A stretch of 34,976 nucleotides of DNA from Planctomycetota bacterium (GTDB lineage Bacteria; Planctomycetota; UBA1135; UBA2386): contig CANEYR010000038.1 in assembly GCA_947444055.1 (NCBI GenBank), positions 1 through 34,976 of the forward strand. Direction: 5' to 3'. Under the pieces are notes generated by a model, which saw only the letters and a list, made by a program, of their open reading frames with translations, was not told the origin of the DNA and ran no database searches. The position numbers and the translations under genes are program-made. Shown piece after piece: positions 25,567-32,665 of the stretch. Each line of letters begins with the position of its first letter. Position 1 is the stretch's first letter.

Positions 25567-26316
25567 TCAGTGGCAGGATGGGAACGCGGCGATCTGCAGA
25601 TTGTCCCAGTAGCCCGTGTAGAGCGACGGGTCGATGATCGTGATGTCGTCCAGGGCGGCGAACTCGAGCGTCGCGCCGCGGAAGTATTCGGTCGGGCTGC
25701 CGCCGAACGGCAGAGAGCCGACCTCCACGTGGTCGATTGCGAACGTCGCCAGATGCGAGTTGTAGTCGAGCGTGATCGTCAGCGTGGCGTAGTGGCCAAG
25801 CGTGATCGGCGTCGAGAACGCATAGCCGTTCGAGCCGCCGACGCCGTCCGCGAAGCAGTACACCTCGCCGGTCGACGACATGTACATGTACGCCGAGCCA
25901 CCGACGCCGTTGCGAGCATAGAGGTTCGCGCTGAGCAGGTCGTTCGCCGGACCGACGCCCGTATCCGGGCCATCGAGCCGCACGTCGCACTGCACGCGCA
26001 CGACTCGGTTGTTCGGGTGGGCGGGGTCGAGCAACACGGTCTGCGCCCACGCGCCGTCGAGCAGACCCTGGGTCGACTCCAGGTCGGGACTGCCGCCCCA
26101 GCAACTCAAGGCTTGCCGGCCCGAGCTCGCCGTGCTCTTGCCATTGACGATTTCCGGGGCATCCGGCGAGATGAACGAGAACCAGTTGTCGATGCCGTCG
26201 ATCGTCTGGCCGACGATGTAGGCAGCGGTTTCGAAGCTGGTGTGGAAGAGGTTCTGCGCGCAGGCCGAGCCGGCGAGCATCAGGGACAACAGGGTTCCAG
26301 AGGCGAAGCAGTTCAT
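25567..26316 (-). CDS. Secreted protein, concanavalin-like fold likely
   Basis: 249 residues from ATG 26316. A signal peptide (MNCFASGTLLSLMLAGSACA) ends at an A-x-A site. The mature protein begins LFHTSFETAAYIVGQTIDGI and continues with NWF, SGRQALSCWGG and later strand-rich stretches (YATLTITLDYNSHLATFAID) that fit a LamG/concanavalin-A-like sandwich. It ends YTGYWDNLQIAAFPSCH. It probably binds carbohydrate or is a structural surface protein; no catalytic motif seen. It converges with the upstream membrane protein; the 128-bp gap 25439-25566 shows nothing clear. Confidence 0.75.
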   Translation of the reverse strand: MNCFASGTLLSLMLAGSACAQNLFHTSFETAAYIVGQTIDGIDNWFSFISPDAPEIVNGKSTASSGRQALSCWGGSPDLESTQGLLDGAWAQTVLLDPAHPNNRVVRVQCDVRLDGPDTGVGPANDLLSANLYARNGVGGSAYMYMSSTGEVYCFADGVGGSNGYAFSTPITLGHYATLTITLDYNSHLATFAIDHVEVGSLPFGGSPTEYFRGATLEFAALDDITIIDPSLYTGYWDNLQIAAFPSCH

Positions 26317-26458
26317 GGGAATCTGGGCGCGAGGCCGAGGGTTTCAAGGGTGCGCCGGTGTGCACAGCACGTCGGCGCGAACGAGGCGGCGAAGTGCCGC
26401 GCCTCTGAGTGCCGTGCGCGCGCCGTTCCTTAGCGACGGGCGAAGAAATCCCGGGGAA

Positions 26459-28948
26459 TCAGCGGCCGCGCGGCAGCAACGCGCGCGCGGCGCGGCAACC
26501 GAGATCGTGGCTGCGCCAGTCCTTGGACATGGCGAACCGCCAGGCACTGCGCACGGCTTGGGCCGGGCTCAGGAATGAGCCCCCGCGGAAGATGCGCTTG
26601 CCGTCGTCGTCGGTGATCTGGCGGCCGTCGCCCGATGCGAACTGCGGGGTCTTGGTGTGGCCGTCGAGGCACCACTCGTGCACGTTGCCGTGCACTTCGT
26701 GCAGGCCGAAGTCGTTGGCCGGTAGCGATCCGGCCGGAGCGTGCGCCATGCAGCCATCGTCCCAGGGCACTGCTTGCCCCTGCCATTGGGGGACCCGCTG
26801 CTGGGTGGCGGTGTCGAGCAGGTTGACGCGTTCCCGCAGGTCGTCGATCGAGCGACCGAAGCACCACGGCGTCGTCGTGCCGGCGCGGTAGCCGTACTCC
26901 AGCTGCGTGTCGGTCGGCAGCTGCAGGCCATGGCGCGCCAGCAGCGCCGCGCACTCGGTCCACGACACCTGTTCGATCGGATGCGCCAGCGTCACCGCGT
27001 TGGCCATGCCCGGGTGCTGCGTGCCGGTTGGGTAGTAGGGCTGCATCGGGCCGCCGAGGCGTTGCCACTGCCCCTGCGTCATCTCGTGCCTCGCCAGGAA
27101 GAACGGCGTCAGCGTGACCACGAACGTGCGCCCCCCGGCTGGCATCAGCTCATCGTAGTTGGGTCCGGTCGCATCCTCGCTCTGCGCCCCGAACGTGAAG
27201 GTGCCGCCGGGGAGCAGCACGAACACGATGCCGGTCGTCGCACCGACCGCGATGTTCCCGTTCGCGTCGAAGGCCGGCAGCGGCACGGTGGCCGGGTCGA
27301 CGTTCGCCGCGAGATCGACCGCGGAGCGCAGCTCGTAGAACTCCCACAGCTTGCTGCGCGGATTCATGCCCAGCGGCACCAGTCCGTCCTGCGGCTGGAG
27401 GTCGATCGGCACGCTGGCGTAGAGCTGGCTCGCGGTTTCGCCATCAGCCTTGGCGATGGCGGCGCGGGCTACTCGCCAACGTTCGCGCACACTGGATTGC
27501 TGCTGCATCGCGGCCAACCCGGTCGCCCAGGTGCCGTTCGCGCGCACGTCGTGCGCTTGCGGCTGGAAGGCCGCCATGTCGGCCAACCACGTCGTCAGCG
27601 CCTCGCGCAGGAACTCGTCGCCGGTGGCTTGCCGTGGGCGTGGTGTCGCCATCGCCAGCTGCGTGAGCGCGGCTTCCACCTTCGGCCGCGCGCGCTCCAG
27701 TGGTTCCCACCGGTTGGTCTGCCAATCCGCAAGCTCCTTGGCGCGGCTCGGCCAAGCCGGGAACAGGGCCGTCGTCGCCGACTTGGCGTCGCGCAACTGC
27801 GCGACGCTCGCCAGCAGATCGAACCGAGCCTGGCTCTGTTCGACGCGCACCAGTGCCAGACCCGTACCGACCAGTCCTCCCACGGTGGCCAGCGCCACGA
27901 GTCCGATCGCGACCAGCGCCGCGCGGTAGCGGCGCGCGAACTTGCGCAGCCGGTACCAGGTGCTCGGCGGTCCTGCGGTCACCGGCAGGCCCTCGAGGTA
28001 GCGCTGCAGGTCGTCGGCGAGCGCTATGGCCGACGGGTAACGTCGCTCGGGTTCCCTCGCCATCGCCCGCAACACGATCCAGTCGAGGTCGCCGATCAGT
28101 TCGCGGCGCAAGCTCGTGGTCGTCGCGTGGCGCTTGTTCGCATACACCCTCGCCAGGTCGCCGAGCGCCTGCAGGCGCGTGCTCGGCCGCGGCATATCCC
28201 CGCTGTGCAACCGATCGCGCAGGTCGGCCACCGACAGGATGCGGTGCTGGCCGGGGCTGAACGGCAGGGCTCCGCACAGCAGTTCGTACAGCACCGCACC
28301 GAGCGAGAAGACATCGGTGCGGGTGTCGATGTGGTCGTCGTCGCCATCCGCCTGCTCGGGCGACATGTACTCCGGCGTGCCGACCATCTGGCCGAGCTCG
28401 GTCTGCAGGCGATCGCTGCGGTCGCGCACGATCGCGCGCGCGATGCCGAAGTCGATTACCTTGGCGAACGGCGCGCCATCACGTTCGCCCACCAACACGT
28501 TGCCGGGCTTCAGGTCGCGATGGATGACGCCCTTCTGGTGCGCGTGCTGCACGCCGCGGCAGACCTGCAAGAACAGCTCGATGCGGGCCCGCAGCGGCAA
28601 ACGGCGGCTGTCGGTGTAGACGTCGAGCGGCTGGCCTTCGACATACTCCATCGCGAAGAACGGTTCGCCGGTGGCCGTGGTGCCGCAGTCGTAGATCTTC
28701 GCGATCGCATCGTGGTCCATCACGGCGAGCGCTTGCCGTTCGCGCGCGAAGCGGTCTGCCACTTCGCGACCGCTGATGCCGAACTTGATGACCTTGATGG
28801 CGACGCGGCGTTGCAGGGGCACCACCTGTTCCGCCTCGAACACGCTGCCCATGCCGCCCTCGCCGAGCTGACGGCCCAGGCGATAGCCGGGGATCTCGGG
28901 TTTGGGCGCACCCACGGCCTTGCCGGTGCGCCGTGTGGAGAGCAACAT
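26459..28948 (-). CDS. Hanks-type Ser/Thr kinase with FGE/SUMF1-like sensor domain
   Basis: 829 residues if started at ATG 28948. The kinase domain carries GEGGMGSVFEAEQ, the ATP lysine in VAIKVIKFG, HRDLKPGN, IDFGIAR and SPEQ. After a basic juxtamembrane stretch (YRLRKFARRYR) comes one membrane helix (ALVAIGLVALATVGGLVGTG), about 180 helical residues, and a C-terminal formylglycine-generating-enzyme-like domain of about 240 residues (LPGGTFTFGAQS, HEMTQGQWQRL, EVHGNVHEWCLDG, FRGGSFLSPAQA). The two catalytic cysteines of true FGE, expected just after GGS, are absent, so the domain probably binds rather than oxidises. The original N-terminus seems to start at 29111 in another frame (see next entry), so the gene may be frameshifted. 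Confidence 0.88.
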   Translation of the reverse strand: MLLSTRRTGKAVGAPKPEIPGYRLGRQLGEGGMGSVFEAEQVVPLQRRVAIKVIKFGISGREVADRFARERQALAVMDHDAIAKIYDCGTTATGEPFFAMEYVEGQPLDVYTDSRRLPLRARIELFLQVCRGVQHAHQKGVIHRDLKPGNVLVGERDGAPFAKVIDFGIARAIVRDRSDRLQTELGQMVGTPEYMSPEQADGDDDHIDTRTDVFSLGAVLYELLCGALPFSPGQHRILSVADLRDRLHSGDMPRPSTRLQALGDLARVYANKRHATTTSLRRELIGDLDWIVLRAMAREPERRYPSAIALADDLQRYLEGLPVTAGPPSTWYRLRKFARRYRAALVAIGLVALATVGGLVGTGLALVRVEQSQARFDLLASVAQLRDAKSATTALFPAWPSRAKELADWQTNRWEPLERARPKVEAALTQLAMATPRPRQATGDEFLREALTTWLADMAAFQPQAHDVRANGTWATGLAAMQQQSSVRERWRVARAAIAKADGETASQLYASVPIDLQPQDGLVPLGMNPRSKLWEFYELRSAVDLAANVDPATVPLPAFDANGNIAVGATTGIVFVLLPGGTFTFGAQSEDATGPNYDELMPAGGRTFVVTLTPFFLARHEMTQGQWQRLGGPMQPYYPTGTQHPGMANAVTLAHPIEQVSWTECAALLARHGLQLPTDTQLEYGYRAGTTTPWCFGRSIDDLRERVNLLDTATQQRVPQWQGQAVPWDDGCMAHAPAGSLPANDFGLHEVHGNVHEWCLDGHTKTPQFASGDGRQITDDDGKRIFRGGSFLSPAQAVRSAWRFAMSKDWRSHDLGCRAARALLPRGR

Positions 28949-29111
28949 GCGCGCGCACCGCTGCTGCATCGACGCCCGGGCGCGCCAGCAGGCGCTGCAG
29001 TCCGGCATCACGTTCGCGCGGATCGCCGAACAGGATCGCCAGCAGTTCGTCGTGCACGGCCTCCGGCAGGGTCGGCAGCGCCTGGGTGGGATCCGGCTCT
29101 GGCGCGTTCAT
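28949..29111 (-). other. Out-of-frame N-terminal segment of the FGE-like kinase
   Basis: ATG 29111 overlaps the sigma stop (ATGA), exactly as in the other sigma-kinase operon. The frame reads MNAPEPDPTQALPTLPEAVH, then DELLAILFGDPRERDAGLQR and LLARPGVDAAAVRAHVAL, a normal N-terminal helical segment for such kinases. It is one frame away from the kinase domain, which resumes as GAPKPEIPGYRLGRQLGEGG. A change of one base between roughly 28905 and 28960 would join them. It may be a real mutation, a sequencing error, or the kinase may be re-initiated at 28948. Confidence 0.65.
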
Positions 29112-29818
29112 GCGCCGCCCCCCGGCACTTCGACGAGGCCGGGGCGGCTGCGTTCGACGGCGCCCAGCAGCAACAGCAGTTCTTCGCGCAGCTCCGGAGA
29201 ACTGCCGACCGTCGTCGCGACTTCCTGCTCGAGGCACTCGCGCAGGCGGTTCCGCGCGCGAAACAGGGTCTGGTGCATCGCGTTCGCCGTACAGCCGAGG
29301 CGCTGCGCGATCTCGGTCGCGCGCAGACGCGGGCTGGCCTCGCCGCCGATGGCGTCCGGCAGGCCATAGAACCAGCGCAGCGCGCGCTCGTCGTCGGCGT
29401 GGGCCTGGCCGAGACGGGCCAAGGCCAGATGCAGGATCTGCGCGGCCCACAGGTCGAGATCCTGTTCCTGCCGCAGGTCGGGCAAGGCCTCCGCGTCGGT
29501 CGCCGCATCGGTGCGCTCGCGCGGGGCCTGATCGCGGCGCCAGCTCTTCGCGTAGTTGCGCAGCACTCCCGACAGGAACGAACGGAAGCGGCCGTTGCGG
29601 TCGGCGCGCTCGACGGCGCGGCTGCGGTAGAGGTAGCTCCAGAACTCTTCGGTCGCGGCTGCGGCGTCGGCTGGGCGCAGGCCGAGGTGTCCGAGCACGG
29701 CGGCGACATAACCCTGGTAGCGGCGGATGAACCAATCCCAGCTTTCGTCGGGTTGGTCGCCATGCAGGCGGGCAATGACGCTCCAACGCGTCGAAAAATG
29801 GCTTGGATCTCCCGGCAT
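29108..29818 (-). CDS. ECF-type sigma factor coupled to FGE-like kinase
   Basis: 236 residues from ATG 29818 (MPGDPSHFSTRWSVIARLHG); the earlier in-frame starts add only a Pro/Arg-rich stretch. The opening FSTRWSVIARL is characteristic of a sigma branch common in Planctomycetota. Region 2 is ESWDWFIRRYQGYVAAVLGH to EEFWSYLYRSR and region 4 includes RLRATEIAQRLGCTANAMHQ with the recognition helix. The C-terminal tail of about 40 residues is helical (ELREELLLLLGAVERSR). Its stop overlaps the kinase segment start at 29111 by four bases, so the two are a translationally coupled unit. Confidence 0.88.
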   Translation of the reverse strand: MPGDPSHFSTRWSVIARLHGDQPDESWDWFIRRYQGYVAAVLGHLGLRPADAAAATEEFWSYLYRSRAVERADRNGRFRSFLSGVLRNYAKSWRRDQAPRERTDAATDAEALPDLRQEQDLDLWAAQILHLALARLGQAHADDERALRWFYGLPDAIGGEASPRLRATEIAQRLGCTANAMHQTLFRARNRLRECLEQEVATTVGSSPELREELLLLLGAVERSRPGLVEVPGGGA

Positions 29819-30069
29819 CGAGGCGAGCCGCCGGGGCAGGCGGCTGACGAGCGGAGAAGGTAGCACGCCGCTGCAGGGGACGGGAGCCTGGGGCAGGCGG
29901 TCGGTCCACGACAGCGGCCGGGTCTGCCTGCGGGTGGCGGGTGTGAGGGTGAGCGGCATGGTCGCTCCGGGTGCGTCGCGCGGCGAAGTCCTTACCGGTG
30001 TGGGGGCGGGTTGTGTGATTTTCCGGGGCGAGTGGTAAGGAAGGGGCCGCGAGGCGGCATCCGGGGGGG
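29819..30069. other. Divergent promoter region
   Basis: Space between the sigma-kinase operon and the secreted propeller gene. It is G-rich on the plus strand near 29996-30070. Promoters for both directions should be here but none is clear. No coding remnant is recognised. Confidence 0.4.
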
Positions 30070-30090
30070 CGCGACCGCAGTGCGGCCGCG
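30070..30090. promoter_or_regulatory. Near-perfect inverted repeat upstream of the propeller gene
   Basis: CGCGACCGCA and TGCGGCCGCG are inverted copies (9 of 10 bases pair) around one central base. The element lies 22 bases before the start codon, so it is either an operator or a leader hairpin close to the ribosome-binding region. Confidence 0.35.
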
Positions 30091-30112
30091 TGACCTCTTC
30101 TCACGGATCCCT

Positions 30113-32254
30113 ATGACCTCTCCCTCTCTCGTCCCGGTGGCATCGATGGCGCCCCGGTTCTCCTCCCTTCGGCGGTTCGCGTTCGGCTTGGCCCTGTCCG
30201 CCGCCTGCGTCGGCAGTGCCGTGGCCCAGTGCCAGTGGATCCCGGGGCTTGGATTCGATCTGACTGGGAGCTCGACGGCAAGTTCCAGTGTCAGCGCCAT
30301 GGTGGTGTTGGCCAACGGTGACCTGATTGCGGGCGGCGCCTTCGATCGCATCGGTGGTGTGCCAGTCAGCAACATCGCGCGTTGGAATGGCTCGGCTTGG
30401 AGTGCGCTCGGCAGTGGCATCGATGGTCCGGTGGGTTCCCTTGCCTTGGAGGCCAACGGGCACGTCATTGCCGCTGGGACCTTCACCACGGCTGGCGGGG
30501 TGCCGGCAAACAACATCGCTCGTTGGGATGGGGCGACCTGGACATCGTTGGGTGCTGGAGTCGGTGGCTCCTATGGTGCGACAGCCGCGACGGTGCTGAC
30601 CAACGGGAACTTGCTCGCTGTGTCTGTAGCCAATCCGAACAACATCCAACTTTGGAATGGCGCGTCCTGGTCCGTGATCGGAGCGCCTTCAGCTAACGAG
30701 TCTGCATACTGCGCGGCAGCGTTGCCCAATGGCGACGCGGTCATCGGTGGCACCTTCTGGAACTTCAACGGCATCGCTGCCAGCTCTATCATCCGATGGA
30801 GCTCGGCAACCTCTTCATGGTTGCCGATGGGGAATATCCACGTATTCTTTACTCCTTCGGTCTACAGCGTCGCAGTCCTGCCCGGCGGGACGATTGTGGC
30901 CGGCGGCAACAACCTTCTGGGCGGAACGATGGCTGCCTGGAACGGTGTAAGCTGGTCAACCATGGCGTGTCCAATAGTGCCATCCACTAATCAGGTGCTG
31001 CCGAATGGCCATCTATTGGCGACAGGTAGTACCTTTGCTTACTACCCAACAATGATAGAGTGGGATGGCACTGGGTGGGCGACGTTGGCATCGCTGCCAT
31101 TGCAGAATGAAATCTTTTGCGCGGCCAAGCTGCCAAACGGTAACTACATTGCGGGCGGCGTCTTCACCTCCATCGGAGGCGCCGCGGCGAACGGCATTGC
31201 CAGGAATGCGTGCCCGATCGTCGGGGCTGCCTCAGCTACGAACTACGGCAGCAGCTGCGGCATCGGGGTCGCGACGCTCTATGAGCACTTCACCACCGGC
31301 ACTGCCTTCGACCTGAGCCAATCGACATTGCGGCTCGACTTCAATGGTTATGCCTATCAGGTCAGCCATGCACCCGGCACCCCGACCATCATCTCCACGA
31401 TAGCGCCCGCCTTGCCGCTGACGGACGACAGTCTGTCGAATGCGATCAGCCTGCCATTCACCATCCCCTATCCCGGTGGCTCCACCAACCAGATCCTGGT
31501 CGGATCCAACGGCTTCGTCTATCTGCAGCCTGGCAGTGACGCATCGGCCTTCTACGGCAACGTCGCCGGCCTGTTGAGCGGCACCCCGCGCTGGGCGCCG
31601 ATGTGGGGTGACCAGGATCCAGGGCCCACGGGCGGCGGCTCGGTCCACGTGGATGTCGACCTGAGCAATCAAGAGGTTCGCGTGACCTGGCTGAACGTGC
31701 AGGAGTACGGCGCGCCCGGCAACCCGAGCACCATCCAGCTCGTTGCCGCCGCCAACGGCGACGTCGAGTACCGCTACCTGCAATGCGCGGCTTCCGTCTC
31801 AGTCTTGGCGGGCTGGAGCCCCGGCGCTGGTGCCGTCGATCCCCTGACCGTCGACCTGTCGGCCGCCGGGCCGTTCGTCTGTGCTCCGGACTCCTTGCCG
31901 ATGCAGCACGCCGCCGCCGCGCGTCCCGTGACAGGCACCACGATCTCGCTCGACACCACGCTCGTTCCGGCCAACAGTCTGCTGGGTGCCACGATCCTCG
32001 GCACGACCCAGTTCAATCCGGGCATCGACCTCGGCTCCTTGGGCATGCCTGGCTGCTACGCGTACGCGTCCCTCGACGTGTTCGCCACCGCGATCCCGAG
32101 TGTGCCGTCCTTCTCCTACGCGCTGTCGATCCCCAACAACCTGGCCTTGGTGGGTGTGCGCGTCTACACGCAGGGCCTCGCGTTGGCGGTGGGGTTCAAT
32201 GCGTTCGGGTTCCTCACCACCAACGGTGTCGACCTGCTGCTCGGCGACATGTAG
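30113..32254 (+). CDS. Secreted propeller-type protein with planctomycete C-terminal domain
   Basis: 713 residues from ATG 30113; ATG 30146 is an alternative. A signal peptide ends SAACVGSAVAQ. Residues of about 45-380 hold repeats of about 45-50 residues: VLANGDLIAGGAFDRIGGVP, NIARWNGSAWSALGSG, NIARWDGATWTSLGAG, ALPNGDAVIGGTFWNFNGIA, a beta-propeller-like array. A middle region starts TNYGSSCGIGVATLYEHF and contains IPYPGGSTNQILVGSNGFVY, nidogen-like. The last 100 residues (LGSLGMPGCYAYASLD, ALSIPNNLALVGVRVY, NAFGFLTTNGVDLLLGD) form the C-terminal domain also found in fragments at 8599 and 33840. Parts of the repeat region are about 52% GC against about 70% later in the gene. Role at the cell surface is likely; partner unknown. 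Confidence 0.85.
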   Translation: MTSPSLVPVASMAPRFSSLRRFAFGLALSAACVGSAVAQCQWIPGLGFDLTGSSTASSSVSAMVVLANGDLIAGGAFDRIGGVPVSNIARWNGSAWSALGSGIDGPVGSLALEANGHVIAAGTFTTAGGVPANNIARWDGATWTSLGAGVGGSYGATAATVLTNGNLLAVSVANPNNIQLWNGASWSVIGAPSANESAYCAAALPNGDAVIGGTFWNFNGIAASSIIRWSSATSSWLPMGNIHVFFTPSVYSVAVLPGGTIVAGGNNLLGGTMAAWNGVSWSTMACPIVPSTNQVLPNGHLLATGSTFAYYPTMIEWDGTGWATLASLPLQNEIFCAAKLPNGNYIAGGVFTSIGGAAANGIARNACPIVGAASATNYGSSCGIGVATLYEHFTTGTAFDLSQSTLRLDFNGYAYQVSHAPGTPTIISTIAPALPLTDDSLSNAISLPFTIPYPGGSTNQILVGSNGFVYLQPGSDASAFYGNVAGLLSGTPRWAPMWGDQDPGPTGGGSVHVDVDLSNQEVRVTWLNVQEYGAPGNPSTIQLVAAANGDVEYRYLQCAASVSVLAGWSPGAGAVDPLTVDLSAAGPFVCAPDSLPMQHAAAARPVTGTTISLDTTLVPANSLLGATILGTTQFNPGIDLGSLGMPGCYAYASLDVFATAIPSVPSFSYALSIPNNLALVGVRVYTQGLALAVGFNAFGFLTTNGVDLLLGDM

Positions 32255-32282
32255 TGCGTGGCCGCCGTGGCCGTGGAATCTG

Positions 32283-32465
32283 CAGATCTATCCCTACAGC
32301 CGAGCGCGCGCGGCGATGGCGTTCGATCGGCAGCGCGGTCGCTGCGTGTTGTTCGGTGGCGAAGTGCCGAACTCGCAGCCGATCACTCAGGGCATCCGCA
32401 ACGACACGTGGCAGTGGGACGGCAGCGTGTGAACTCGCATGCAGCCGACGACCGTGCCGCCCGCG
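32283..32465 (+). pseudogene. Kelch-repeat gene remnant with in-frame stop
   Basis: The frame reads YSRARAAMAFDRQRGRCVLF followed by GGEV and NDTWQWDGSV, a canonical Kelch unit as in secreted planctomycete proteins. It then meets TGA at 32430 exactly where a Trp is expected (DGSVWT), and the reading resumes in the same frame as TRMQPTTVPPA, the usual linker to the next Kelch unit. Only one repeat remains, with no signal peptide. The rest of 32255-32656 shows nothing apart from the inverted repeat at 32617-32665. Confidence 0.65.
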
Positions 32466-32616
32466 ATGTTGGGACGCTGGCCGCGTCGGTTGCACACGAG
32501 CTACCCGGAGGCAACATGCTCCGGACCTGACAGGTCATCCAGAGTGCGGATGGAAGCACGGCGGACGATGTCACTTCTTCGCGGCCGAGGTGGATGCCGC
32601 GTTCTACAAAATCGAC

Positions 32617-32665
32617 TGTAAACATCGGCGGCGTTTTTCCGGTAAATTCGCCGACGATGTTTACA
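32617..32665. promoter_or_regulatory. 17-bp inverted repeat spanning the start of the AAA ATPase gene
   Basis: The left arm TGTAAACATCGGCGGCG (32617-32633) and right arm CGCCGACGATGTTTACA (32649-32665) pair at 16 of 17 positions around a 15-base AT-rich spacer (TTTTTCCGGTAAATT). The right arm contains the ATG at 32657. The spacer holds TAAATT, a possible -10 box about nine bases before the ATG, which would make the transcript leaderless. The layout suggests an operator, perhaps for autoregulation, since the encoded protein contains a winged-helix-like segment. Confidence 0.6.

Noticed and set aside
26459-26700. Possible diversity-generating retroelement target, since FGE-like C-termini can be variable domains
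   Set aside because: No reverse transcriptase, template repeat or adenine-rich variable codons are visible in the window.
26741-29863. Long plus-strand open frame opposite the FGE-like kinase and its sigma gene
   Set aside because: Antisense artefact of GC-rich third positions; the minus-strand genes carry all catalytic motifs.
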